Assembly (NCBI GenBank): GCA_963742345.1
Contig: CAVULO010000008.1
Coordinates: 372,001-436,000 of the forward strand
Reading direction: 5' to 3'
Length of the DNA stretch: 64,000 nt
From: Pseudolabrys sp963742345
GTDB taxonomy: Bacteria > Pseudomonadota > Alphaproteobacteria > Rhizobiales > Xanthobacteraceae
In this document: positions 1 through 7,663 of the stretch, one piece after another
Layout of the letters: every line of letters begins with the position of its first letter
Position numbering within the stretch: the first letter of the stretch is position 1
Position numbers and translations under genes: made by a program
Notes under the pieces: generated by a model
The model's database searches: none
Told to the model about the DNA's origin: nothing
The model's input: only the letters and a program-made list of their open reading frames with translations

Positions 1-1052
1 AGGATCTGCTGCGCAGTCGCTTGCCGCAGGCGATGAAAGGCCGGCATGGCCTGGTCGACCCCGGCCGCGGAGCGGCGATATCGCTTCGCCACCAGCATCA
101 TAATGCTGCGTGTGGTTTCCCAGGTCAGCCCAATGGCTTTTGCCAAAACCAGCAGCGATTCAGCGCGAGTATCACGCATATCTTGTTCGATCACCGCCGT
201 CGGCACATTCGACATCAGCGATAGCGACACAACCATCTCCTCAAAGCGGCCAGTTGAGGCAAATTCCTGCAACTTGCTGGCGTTGAGCAAACCGGCATGA
301 TGCATCGATTCCACCAGCACCTGGGCGGCTGCGTAGCTCAAGGGCTGTGTTGCCACTCCGGCCTGGATGCGGCCGGCAACCTCGCCGACCACGCGGTCGA
401 TGTCGGCCTTTGCATGTTCGCGTTCGGCTTCAAGCCTTATGCGTACCTTCTCCGATGCCGCCGCCAGCAGCTGCTCGAACAATTGTGGTGGCAGATCCAG
501 CCTCATTCCCACGCAGGCGGTCAGGGTATCGTCGCCCCGCGCGCGCTTGATCAGCGTGTCAAAGCCCTTTCCGGAAAACCTGGCGCCGGTGTTTTTCGCG
601 GTGCTCAACACGACCTGTTGGTCGCCGCGCTCGACAAGGACGTCAGTAAGCGCCTCGGGCAAGGTCTTGCGACGCGAGATAGCGAGTAGATGCTCCTGAT
701 TCTTGGTTTGCGCGCATTCGATCAGCGTCTCGGTGTCGAGCCGTGCGGCCTGGGTCAGAACCGGAGAGGCGACTTCGATGGCATCATCGCAGGCGAGGAT
801 GCGCAGGATCTTGGGAGGAGCGATCGAGATCGGTCCGAGCCGGATCGCGAGCAGCGCGCGCGAGGACTGTTCGATGGTCGAAACCAGCCGCACGAAAACG
901 TCGTCGATCAGGTCGATTTCATCTTCGGAATATTGGTCTGATCCGACCAGGAACAGATCGGTGAGGTGTCGCAGCATGGCCGACCGCCGTTGGTCCGTGC
1001 TGTGCGCGATCGAGCTGTCAAGCTCGTGGATGAGTTCGAGGGGAGCGCCCAT
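1..1052 (-). CDS. DUF2336 domain protein, C-terminus beyond the left edge
   Basis: An unbroken reading frame runs from an ATG at 1052 leftward to the window edge, about 350 codons with no stop, so the 3' end lies outside. The translation begins MGAPLELIHELDSSIAHS and contains stretches such as LVGSDQYSEDEIDLIDDVF, EVASPVLTQAARLDTETLIE and HLLAISRRKTLPEALTDVLV. These match my memory of the DUF2336 family, an alpha-helical repeat-like domain of about 350-400 residues common in Caulobacterales and Hyphomicrobiales and of unknown function. No signal peptide or membrane segment is visible, so it is probably cytoplasmic. Reading frames on the opposite strand here are much shorter and look like shadows. 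Confidence 0.85.
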   Translation of the reverse strand, partial: MGAPLELIHELDSSIAHSTDQRRSAMLRHLTDLFLVGSDQYSEDEIDLIDDVFVRLVSTIEQSSRALLAIRLGPISIAPPKILRILACDDAIEVASPVLTQAARLDTETLIECAQTKNQEHLLAISRRKTLPEALTDVLVERGDQQVVLSTAKNTGARFSGKGFDTLIKRARGDDTLTACVGMRLDLPPQLFEQLLAAASEKVRIRLEAEREHAKADIDRVVGEVAGRIQAGVATQPLSYAAAQVLVESMHHAGLLNASKLQEFASTGRFEEMVVSLSLMSNVPTAVIEQDMRDTRAESLLVLAKAIGLTWETTRSIMMLVAKRYRRSAAGVDQAMPAFHRLRQATAQQI

Positions 1053-1242
1053 AAGCCCTGGGAAACCGTTCTGGTTGGCCACGGATTTGGCAGTTCTGAC
1101 TGGTTAACGTCCATTCAGAGTGTATGCGATGTGGGTTTAGCAATTCGTAAAGGCCGTGGGCCGTTTCGAGGCGGGGCCTGTGGGACCGTCAATTCTCTCC
1201 GTTTCGCGCCGAAATGCCGGGCCGGGAGGAGGTCCCGGGCGG

Positions 1243-1530
1243 CTATTGTTTCAAAAGACCGCAATATTTTTGGGCGCCGGTATCCCAACAGCCTGTCTTC
1301 TTGCACAACGATTGGCGTGCGCCGCAATTGGTAACGCAGATCGACAACGTCGAGCGATCGGGGTTCTTTTGGCAGGCGACGATACAGAGATTTTGCTCGC
1401 CGCTGCATCGCATGGGTACGGCGCGGACCGGCTGGAAGCAGAGCGCGGCTAGGCCGATCAGGCCCGCCGATAGTGCAACGATTTTGTAAATGACGGGCCT
1501 GGCGTCGGGGAAATTGGCAGCGTGCTCCAT
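1243..1530 (-). CDS. small cysteine-rich exported protein, unknown function
   Basis: This encodes about 95 residues if translation starts at the ATG at 1530; an upstream in-frame ATG at 1575 would add 15. Residues 14-36 form a hydrophobic stretch (IYKIVALSAGLIGLAALCF) ending in VRAVP, a likely signal peptide or membrane anchor. The rest carries eight cysteines in a regular layout, mostly paired 3-6 residues apart (LCIVAC, ICVTNC, LCKKTGC), and ends YCGLLKQ. Such spacing suggests a disulfide-stabilised periplasmic domain. I do not recognise a named family. A second frame on the same strand (1115-1537) lacks this organised composition and was left out. No neighbour suggests a role. Confidence 0.6.
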   Translation of the reverse strand: MEHAANFPDARPVIYKIVALSAGLIGLAALCFQPVRAVPMRCSGEQNLCIVACQKNPDRSTLSICVTNCGARQSLCKKTGCWDTGAQKYCGLLKQ

Positions 1531-1613
1531 ACCGCACGTTGTATGGGCAACACCGGCTAGCGGCAATATGGCCATGGCCCGGTCGGCAAACCCATAAACC
1601 TGCGTTGCCGTCG

Positions 1614-2555
1614 TCAGAACGGATTGACGTAATTTAATATCGCAATCTGGCGCAGAATGACCTTCCGAATGATGTGAGCCGCCCGGATGTGCGGGGTATA
1701 GATTGCCGCGTCGCCTGCTGTACCGGCGGGCAAGCTTGCCGCGAGCTTGTGATCGTCGAGCTTGACACGCACGACGAATGGCGCGGCCACGATCTGCTTC
1801 GTTGTTGCGGCCGCGCCCGAGGCCAATATCTGTCCGGTCGAGATAGACTGCAATACTGCGACCACCTTCCCCGTGAACACCTGACCTGGAAAAAACTTGA
1901 ACGTAACCTCGACGTCCTGACCTGGCTCGATATATCGGGAATAGATCTGCTGAATTTCAACGCCAACAAGTGTTTCGGACGTGTCGATGAATGCCATCAC
2001 CGGTGCGAGCGGTATGCTTGCGACGCGCGCGCCCTTCTTGAGCCCCAGATTGGTGACGTAGCCGTCGGCCGGAGCGCGTTCGACGGTCTTGTCGAGATTC
2101 CACCTGGCGCCTTCGACCTGCGCCTTGAGTTGATCAACCGAGGCTTGCCGCTGCTCGGTGTCGAATGCGCGGCCAGCGTCGCTGAGCTGCAATTGCGTCA
2201 TTTGCTGCAGGCGCAGCTGCTCGAACTTGAGCTGCGCAGTGAGGGCGCCAAGTTGCGATTCGTACGGAACCGGATCGATCTTGAACAACACATCGCCCGC
2301 TTTGAGTGGCGTGTTCGCGGTGACAGGCACGTCGATAACTTCGCCGGCAACATCCGGCACGATCGCCACGGAATTGCGGAGCACTAATGCGGAACCTTGG
2401 GGGGCGCCCCATCCCATCGGAACGAACAGGCCGAACAAAAGCAGCAGGAGAACGATGAGGGGTGAGCACTTCCAGAACAGGGTGAAGCGGACAACCTTGA
2501 ACTTCACCAGAATGAAAAGGATGACGAGGTAGACATTGAGGAGGGCGATGATCAT
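1614..2555 (-). CDS. HlyD-family membrane fusion protein (YibH/YiaV type)
   Basis: This 313-residue protein starts with about 50 residues that form two membrane segments (MIIALLNVYLVILFILVKF and SPLIVLLLLLFGLFVPMGW). A biotinyl-lipoyl-like hairpin follows (VPDVAGEVIDVPVTANTPLKAG), then a short alpha-helical coiled coil rich in Gln and Leu, and a beta-barrel region (APADGYVTNLGLKKG, PGQDVEVTFKFFPGQVF). This is the order of HlyD/EmrA-type periplasmic adaptors. The ATG at 2555 overlaps the DUF3302 stop codon in an ATGA junction, so the two are translationally coupled, as in the yibI-yibH and yiaW-yiaV pairs of E. coli. No pump or outer-membrane channel lies next to it, so its substrate is unknown. 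Confidence 0.85.
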   Translation of the reverse strand: MIIALLNVYLVILFILVKFKVVRFTLFWKCSPLIVLLLLLFGLFVPMGWGAPQGSALVLRNSVAIVPDVAGEVIDVPVTANTPLKAGDVLFKIDPVPYESQLGALTAQLKFEQLRLQQMTQLQLSDAGRAFDTEQRQASVDQLKAQVEGARWNLDKTVERAPADGYVTNLGLKKGARVASIPLAPVMAFIDTSETLVGVEIQQIYSRYIEPGQDVEVTFKFFPGQVFTGKVVAVLQSISTGQILASGAAATTKQIVAAPFVVRVKLDDHKLAASLPAGTAGDAAIYTPHIRAAHIIRKVILRQIAILNYVNPF

Positions 2556-2794
2556 CGCGGCACCTCCTGCTTCCGCAGCCCCGGCATGTCGACATAGGCC
2601 CAGATCAAAGCAACCGGCCACAGCGCAAAGCCGCAAATCAGCGTTATCCAGCCGGCCACCGTAACCGCTTGCGCCCAGGGGTGCCCGCGACTTCTTGCAA
2701 TGTGACCGGGCAGCGAGCCGGCGATGAAAAAAATCGCAATCGCACTTGCGACCAGAATCACAAGAACGATCCAGGCAAAAATATCGAGAAACAT
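2552..2794 (-). CDS. DUF3302 inner membrane protein (YibI/YiaW type)
   Basis: The 80-residue product has two hydrophobic segments: residues 4-28 (IFAWIVLVILVASAIAIFFIAG) and about 43-68 (AVTVAGWITLICGFALWPVALIWAYV). The short loop between them carries GHIARSRGHPWAQA. Length and pattern fit DUF3302 proteins, which typically sit directly before an HlyD-type adaptor; here the stop codon overlaps the adaptor start by four bases. It probably forms an inner-membrane complex with that adaptor. The transported compound, if any, is not known. It is read from a start 43 bases after the stop of the DUF1254 gene upstream. Confidence 0.82.
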   Translation of the reverse strand: MFLDIFAWIVLVILVASAIAIFFIAGSLPGHIARSRGHPWAQAVTVAGWITLICGFALWPVALIWAYVDMPGLRKQEVPR

Positions 2795-2837
2795 AGCGCC
2801 TCCTGCTTCGATTGTCGTCTGCGTTATGTCGTCGCGT

Positions 2838-3884
2838 TCAATTCACTGGCCGTGCCTCCGGGAATTTCCATTTGCCGTTCAGGATTTCATCGCGCGGGCG
2901 ATAAAGACGTACCATATAATTCCAGCCGGGCATGGTCGGCAGACAATTCTGATTCTTGCCGTCACAGCCGCCGAACTGAATTAGGACTAAACCGTCCGGG
3001 CTCTTTTTCGCAGTGATGCTGTTCAGCGAATACGCATCGTACTGGTTCTTCTTCAAATAACCGTCCGCATCGTAAACGGTGACCGACCAGAAGGCATTAA
3101 GGGGGACCTTCCCGGGAATGCCAAGTTTGTACATCGTGACGCCATCGTTCTTGCCCGGGGTGACGTTGAGATAAATGGCGTCGCGGTCAGGATTGCCGCC
3201 CCATGCGGCTGCGGTCCCGATCAGATGGCGGACCGCGTCAACCTGCACGCGGCTGCCGAAGGCTCTCCTCAGGTCGGGCAGGGAAGTACTCAATATCAGT
3301 AGCGCATCGCGCATCTTTTTCTGGCTGACCGGATCCCAGTTCGGAACTTCAAAGCGTCCGGCATCACGCTGCTTGACGATCACCGTATCTTGCAACGCAT
3401 GCGCCTGCTTGAGATCCTGCGGGTTGGCCGGATCGGCCAAAGTACGCAGCCCCATCATGACGTAGCGTGTGCCAACCTCGGCCTTGGTGAAATTGTAGTT
3501 GCCGGCGCCGTAATCGACTTCGAAGACATAGTGGTCTTCATTGACCACCATCATCGACATGAAACGCTTGCCCGCGTTGGGCAGGGTGATTTTTACCGGC
3601 CCAGCATCGAGATCGAACACTGCCGCTGAATAAAGCGTATCGCGATTGAGGCGGATGACGGTCTGCTTGTCGAGCGGCGCCGGTTCACGGTTGTGGTTGA
3701 ATTTACCGAAACCGCCATCCTTCACGATGCGGCCAAAGTAAAGGTCGGTTTCTGCGCGGTTGAAATTGTCGGCAGTGACGGGGACGGAGGTGCCGGTCGG
3801 TGTTTGCGCGACTGTGCTGGAAACTGTCGTCACGAGCAGCAAGACGGCGGATATATTCCCGCAAACATTCCAAGACATTTTCAT
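2838..3884 (-). CDS. exported DUF1254/DUF1214 protein
   Basis: A 348-residue protein with a signal peptide (hydrophobic core NISAVLLLVTTVSSTVA, cleavage probably after VAQ). The N-terminal half has the DUF1254-like signature RLNRDTLYSAAVFDLDAG, and the C-terminal half has the DUF1214 signature PLNAFWSVTVYDADGYL followed by MVRLYRPRDEILNGKW. These two domains usually occur together in periplasmic proteins of unknown biochemical role. It is shorter than its 477-residue neighbour, lacking part of the DUF1254 region. It lies 149 bases after that gene's stop, with a hairpin between them, so it may have its own promoter. It is followed closely by DUF3302 and the HlyD-type gene on the same strand. 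Confidence 0.85.
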   Translation of the reverse strand: MKMSWNVCGNISAVLLLVTTVSSTVAQTPTGTSVPVTADNFNRAETDLYFGRIVKDGGFGKFNHNREPAPLDKQTVIRLNRDTLYSAAVFDLDAGPVKITLPNAGKRFMSMMVVNEDHYVFEVDYGAGNYNFTKAEVGTRYVMMGLRTLADPANPQDLKQAHALQDTVIVKQRDAGRFEVPNWDPVSQKKMRDALLILSTSLPDLRRAFGSRVQVDAVRHLIGTAAAWGGNPDRDAIYLNVTPGKNDGVTMYKLGIPGKVPLNAFWSVTVYDADGYLKKNQYDAYSLNSITAKKSPDGLVLIQFGGCDGKNQNCLPTMPGWNYMVRLYRPRDEILNGKWKFPEARPVN

Positions 3885-3993
3885 GGCTGCTTTCCGAGGT
3901 GTTTTGGCGGCGACCTTCTCGGTAGTTTATCCATCAAAACGAATTGGTGTCACGGCCATCGCCGGCACATTCATGGCGCCAAGGCACAGAGTA

Positions 3994-4018
3994 TCGCGCC
4001 GCCGCTGAGGCGGCGCGA
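3994..4018 (-). terminator. GC-rich hairpin after the 477-residue DUF1254 gene
   Basis: A perfect 10-bp inverted repeat (TCGCGCCGCC at 3994-4003 with GGCGGCGCGA at 4009-4018) encloses a 5-base loop. It begins 16 bases past the stop codon of the gene at 4034-5467. There is no clear T-run, so it may act only as a weak terminator or as a 3' stabiliser for the transcript. Confidence 0.5.
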
Positions 4019-4033
4019 ATTCGTTTGTCCTAA

Positions 4034-5467
4034 TTAATTGGCCCCAGTGCTGGCGCGGTCCTTGACCACCATGACTGGTGGGGGATTCCACAGGCCGGTC
4101 AGAGCTTCTGACTTCGGCGCGTAGAGACGCATCGTGAGATTGTATGGTCCTTTTGGCGCCGGGAGCCAGTTGCTTTCCCGGTCGCTACCGGGATTGTCGT
4201 TTTGGATGTAGAGCGTTAGCGATCCGTCGGCGTCACGCTTGAAAGGCATCCAGCTGCTCACCGCAAAGCGGTTGAGCGAATTTGCGACCTGGAAACCTTC
4301 GCGGTCATAGAGGGTGATCGACCAGAATGCGTTGACCGGTGGTATTTCCTCTTTTGCGAAATGGATCGAGTACTTGTTTGCGCCATCGAGCGGCTTGCCT
4401 GCTTCATCAGCAAGATTGAGCGGGTAGACCGCATCCTCGGGGAGATTTGCTCCGAGGCCCAGTTGCGCAACGATGGCGCGTTTCAGGTAGTAGTTCCCGT
4501 ACACGCCCATCGTATCGGTGTTCATCGACCAGTTGTTCACGACGCGCGCCAGGGTCGGAATTTTCCATTCCATCAGCTTCTGGGCTGCCGCCGGCGCATC
4601 GTCGATTGCCTTCTGCACAGATGCGTCGAGCTTGGCGACATCGAAGCTTTTGCCGGGCTCGAACCCGATTTGCTTCAGGCGCGCAATGATCGGCTGGTCG
4701 GTGTCGTGCGGAGGATGCAGCTTGAGCAATTCGGCCGCATAGGCAAAATATTTGACGCCCGACATAGTATCGACCTGCTTCTTCGGTGGGGTCTTGGTGT
4801 CGACGCTTGGGTCGATGCTCGCCTTCACCGCAACTGGTGGCTTGCCCCATCCGGCTAGCGGCGTGATCTTGTAGCCCTTCTGAATGGCATGAACCGCGTC
4901 ATAGTCCGCGGGGCCGTCGGTCTTGGTGCGGCCGATGATCCAGACATAGGGCGTGGGCGAATTGATACGCGTGAATCCAGCCGGCACTTTTCCGCTCCAC
5001 CTGGGCGGGACGAGAAGGAAATCTCCCGCCTTTGTGCCCGTCGTGCGCCAGCCCGGCGACGCGAATACGTCGGTCCACATGTCGAGCATGGGGAGGAGGT
5101 AATAGCGGCCGCCAGTGTCGGGCGCCGAGATGACCATCGGTCCGCGCGTCAGGTCGATCCAGCCGCTCGAATACAGCGTGTCGAAATTGGGTCTAACGAC
5201 AGCCCTCATGTCCGCTGCGGGAAAGGCGGGAATGTTGTCGAACGCATTCATCGGCCCGCCGAGACCCTTGCCGGGCTCGGTGTTGATCAGCTGCTTGCGT
5301 GTCACGTCCATGGTGACGAGCGGATAAAAGTAGAGATACGCGTCGGCGGCGATAGCGTTCGCTTCAGCCTCGGTGATCGCAGGCGTGGCGGCCTTTACGT
5401 TTGCGCCTGACGCGATCGTCAGAGCTGCGAGAAGACTGAGTGAGAGAAGACTTGCGGTTCGTTTCAT
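4034..5467 (-). CDS. exported DUF1254/DUF1214 protein, full length
   Basis: A 477-residue protein with a signal peptide (MKRTASLLSLSLLAALTIAS, cleavage near VKA-ATP). DUF1254 occupies roughly residues 35-200 (YLYFYPLVTMDVTRKQ, VRPNFDTLYSSGWIDLTRGP, GRYYLLPMLDMWTDVFASPG). DUF1214 occupies roughly 340-465 (NAFWSITLYDREGFQV, NWLPAPKGPYNLTMRLYAP). The family is widespread in Proteobacteria, predicted periplasmic, and has no settled function that I know of. It shares the NAFWS(I/V)T and MRLY motifs with the next gene, so the two are probably paralogues from an old duplication. Start chosen at 5467, which begins the signal peptide; the upstream bases GGGAA may be a weak ribosome site. Confidence 0.88.
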   Translation of the reverse strand: MKRTASLLSLSLLAALTIASGANVKAATPAITEAEANAIAADAYLYFYPLVTMDVTRKQLINTEPGKGLGGPMNAFDNIPAFPAADMRAVVRPNFDTLYSSGWIDLTRGPMVISAPDTGGRYYLLPMLDMWTDVFASPGWRTTGTKAGDFLLVPPRWSGKVPAGFTRINSPTPYVWIIGRTKTDGPADYDAVHAIQKGYKITPLAGWGKPPVAVKASIDPSVDTKTPPKKQVDTMSGVKYFAYAAELLKLHPPHDTDQPIIARLKQIGFEPGKSFDVAKLDASVQKAIDDAPAAAQKLMEWKIPTLARVVNNWSMNTDTMGVYGNYYLKRAIVAQLGLGANLPEDAVYPLNLADEAGKPLDGANKYSIHFAKEEIPPVNAFWSITLYDREGFQVANSLNRFAVSSWMPFKRDADGSLTLYIQNDNPGSDRESNWLPAPKGPYNLTMRLYAPKSEALTGLWNPPPVMVVKDRASTGAN

Positions 5468-6038
5468 GAGGCATTCCCGGTTTTTGAAAGATGAAATTTG
5501 TGCGCACCCGCTTTGGCACGCATAGGCGTGAGCCGCTGTTTTTGAACTTTGCGAGAACTTTTTGTGTCGGACTGGCAGGGATCGTAGCTATTTTTTCAGG
5601 TCTGCCGCGCGGCGTTTTTTGGGTGAGGTGCGCTTTCGTCGCGTCAGCCTTTGCGTCGGTCGGACTCGTTTTTAATACCTCGACAACCGACACGACTTTA
5701 ACTCCCGCATAGGGCAGGGGCGAAACACGGCCGACAACATGTTGCGGCGGATGCTGGGCGGCATCAATTGACGAAAATGTGATGAGTCAAATGTAGCCTT
5801 GCCTCGCCGGTCGATAGCCATGCACGTCATGAATTGTTCGCTCAATTCATCTGCAATCGATCGAGTTAAGCTACAGAACAATCGGGATTTTGCGGCGTCA
5901 TAGTACGGTATCCCGTTCTTGCGTGCCGCAAATTTGTTGCTCGACAGTCACGCTGGCCCGAATTTTCTCTAACGGCGCTAAGGGCTCCTGTCATTTGTGG
6001 CATGGCGCCCTAAGCTCACCGCGTGGTGGAGGGCGACG
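5468..6038. other. 571-base divergent intergenic region
   Basis: I see no convincing gene here. Frames of 60-110 codons exist on both strands, but none begins with a good ribosome site or reads like a protein family. The region is visibly richer in A+T than its flanks and should carry divergent promoters for the DUF1254 gene (-) and the outer-membrane barrel (+). One 8-bp inverted repeat, TTTGCGGC at 5889-5896 and GCCGCAAA at 5925-5932, has arms 28 bases apart and could be a regulator site or a chance match. Confidence 0.4.
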
Positions 6039-7121
6039 ATGAAAAAAGTGGCACGTACAGAGTTTGCTATGCAATCAGCGCGCGGTGCATTGTGCGCCTC
6101 GATATTGGCTTTCTCGGCAACGGCCTTTACCGCAAGCCCAGCGGCTGCAGACGAAGGCGGCGTAAGTTTTTGGGTCCCAGGCTTTTTCGGAAGCCTCGCG
6201 GCAACGCCGCAGCAACCCGGGTTTTCATTTGCCACGATTTATTATCACACGTCGGTTTCGGCTGGAGGCAATGTTGCATTTGCCCGCCAGGTCAGCCACG
6301 GCCACATCAACGTGAATTTTTCCGCCAACGTGAATGCAAACCTGGATGCGCGCGCCGATCTGCTCATGGCTGCGCCCACCTATGTGTTCGCGGATCGATT
6401 TTTGGGCGGGCAGGCGGCCGTGGTGCTATTGGTCCCGTTTGGACGCAGTCAGGCATCCGTCGACGCAACGTTGAACGGCTCCTTGGGGCCATTCGGCTTT
6501 ACGAGGTCGGGTAGCCTCGACCAGTCCGTGACCGGGTTCGGCGATTTAGTCCCGCAGTTTAACGTGAGGTGGAATGCGGGCGTCCACAACTTCATGACGT
6601 ATGTTACCGGCAACTTGACGGTCGGAGCTTACGATTCCACACGGATCGCAAATCTTGGTATCGGTCACAATGCGATCGACGGTGGCGCCGGCTATACATA
6701 TTTCAACCCGCAAACCGGACATGAATTTTCAGCCACACTTGGGTTCACCTACAACTTCGAGAATACGCACACCCAATATCAAAATGGCATCGATATGCAT
6801 CTTGATTGGGGCGCATCGCAATTTCTGAGCAAGCAGCTTCAGGTCGGCGTCGTTGGATATTTCTACAACCAGCTATCTTGTGACGGCGGATCGGGCGATC
6901 GTGTTGGCTGTTTTGAATCGCGCGTCGCGGGCATAGGGCCGCAGATCGGCTTCGTTATTCCGCTCAGCAAAGAGTACCAAGGCTATCTCAATCTAAAGGG
7001 CTACTGGGAATTCGACGCGGCGAACCGCGCCGACGGCTGGAACACGTGGCTTACCTTCGCGATTTCGCCGGCAGCACCCGGAGAGGCGCCGCCGTCATCT
7101 CGCCGCATGATCACAAAATAA
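6039..7121 (+). CDS. outer-membrane beta-barrel protein, SphA / phenol-MetA-degradation type
   Basis: The product is 360 residues if it starts at the ATG at 6039, which follows GGAGG by eight bases; this is better placed than the ATG at 5997. A signal peptide (ARGALCASILAFSATAFTASPAAA-DEGG) is followed by alternating hydrophobic and polar beta-strand segments. Motifs such as EGGVSFWVPGFFGSLAA, TGFGDLVPQFNVRW and HEFSATLGFTYNFEN resemble the SphA-like / Phenol_MetA_deg transporter family of outer-membrane proteins. Members are found beside genes for aromatic or hydrophobic compounds, but nothing here names a substrate. It is monocistronic and followed by a hairpin. Confidence 0.8.
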   Translation: MKKVARTEFAMQSARGALCASILAFSATAFTASPAAADEGGVSFWVPGFFGSLAATPQQPGFSFATIYYHTSVSAGGNVAFARQVSHGHINVNFSANVNANLDARADLLMAAPTYVFADRFLGGQAAVVLLVPFGRSQASVDATLNGSLGPFGFTRSGSLDQSVTGFGDLVPQFNVRWNAGVHNFMTYVTGNLTVGAYDSTRIANLGIGHNAIDGGAGYTYFNPQTGHEFSATLGFTYNFENTHTQYQNGIDMHLDWGASQFLSKQLQVGVVGYFYNQLSCDGGSGDRVGCFESRVAGIGPQIGFVIPLSKEYQGYLNLKGYWEFDAANRADGWNTWLTFAISPAAPGEAPPSSRRMITK

Positions 7122-7126
7122 AAGTG

Positions 7127-7160
7127 TAGCCCCGCCGAACTCGCAGAGACGGCGGGGCTA
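7127..7160 (+). terminator. hairpin after the outer-membrane barrel gene
   Basis: A perfect 10-bp stem (TAGCCCCGCC at 7127-7136 with GGCGGGGCTA at 7151-7160) and a 14-base loop begin six bases past the stop codon. No T-run follows, so the efficiency of termination is uncertain. Confidence 0.55.
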
Positions 7161-7307
7161 CCGAACACAGGACGCCGGGGTGTGGCAGAACCCGACGATT
7201 GTATTCAAACTGTAGTCGCGACGGCGGCGTGAATGGTTCATTCAAATGCGAAGAAATATTTGCGACCTCGGCGATGACTTATGGAAAGGGCCCGCGAGAC
7301 GAGGGGC

Positions 7308-7448
7308 CTAAAACGCATCCAAAATCAGACTTGTAATCCCGTAGATCAACGCTGCGGTCCAGATAGCAGACAAGCCTAGTCCGCAGGTCACTGCCACCGC
7401 AGGCCAAACGCGTTGAAAAGAGGCATCAGTTCTTGGTTCATGTGTCAT
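7308..7448 (-). CDS. 46-residue single-span membrane protein
   Basis: An ATG at 7448 opens a 46-codon frame ending in TAG at 7308-7310. The product starts MTHEPRTDASFQRVWPAVAV, continues with one hydrophobic span of about 25 residues (CGLGLSAIWTAALIYGITS), and ends LILDAF. The charged, soluble N-terminus, one membrane span and short tail look like a real small membrane protein, not noise. It stands alone in an otherwise empty stretch of about 540 bases between the barrel gene and metG. No strong ribosome site is seen before the start. I do not know its function. Confidence 0.5.
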   Translation of the reverse strand: MTHEPRTDASFQRVWPAVAVTCGLGLSAIWTAALIYGITSLILDAF

Positions 7449-7663
7449 CAATCCGTTTGAGTGAAGTTCTATGACAAAGGTTCAAAGCAATTTTGAACAA
7501 ATCGCGACTGGAGCGGTCGCGGCAGCAACCAGATCGCATGCCGCAATGCTTTTCGGCCGGCGAATAGCGTAACTTGCCCCCGCCGCCCTCCATTGATACC
7601 TAGTTCCAGACTCGTCATGGCCGGGCTTTCCCGGCCATCCACGTCTTTGAACAAACACACGAA

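Noticed and set aside
21..1107. Several + strand frames of 60-134 codons at the left edge
   Set aside because: They are shadows of a continuous 350-codon - strand DUF2336 gene that runs off the window.
5364..5881. Frames of 69-109 codons on both strands before the DUF1254 gene
   Set aside because: No family resemblance, no ribosome site, and partial overlap with a confident gene and its promoter region.
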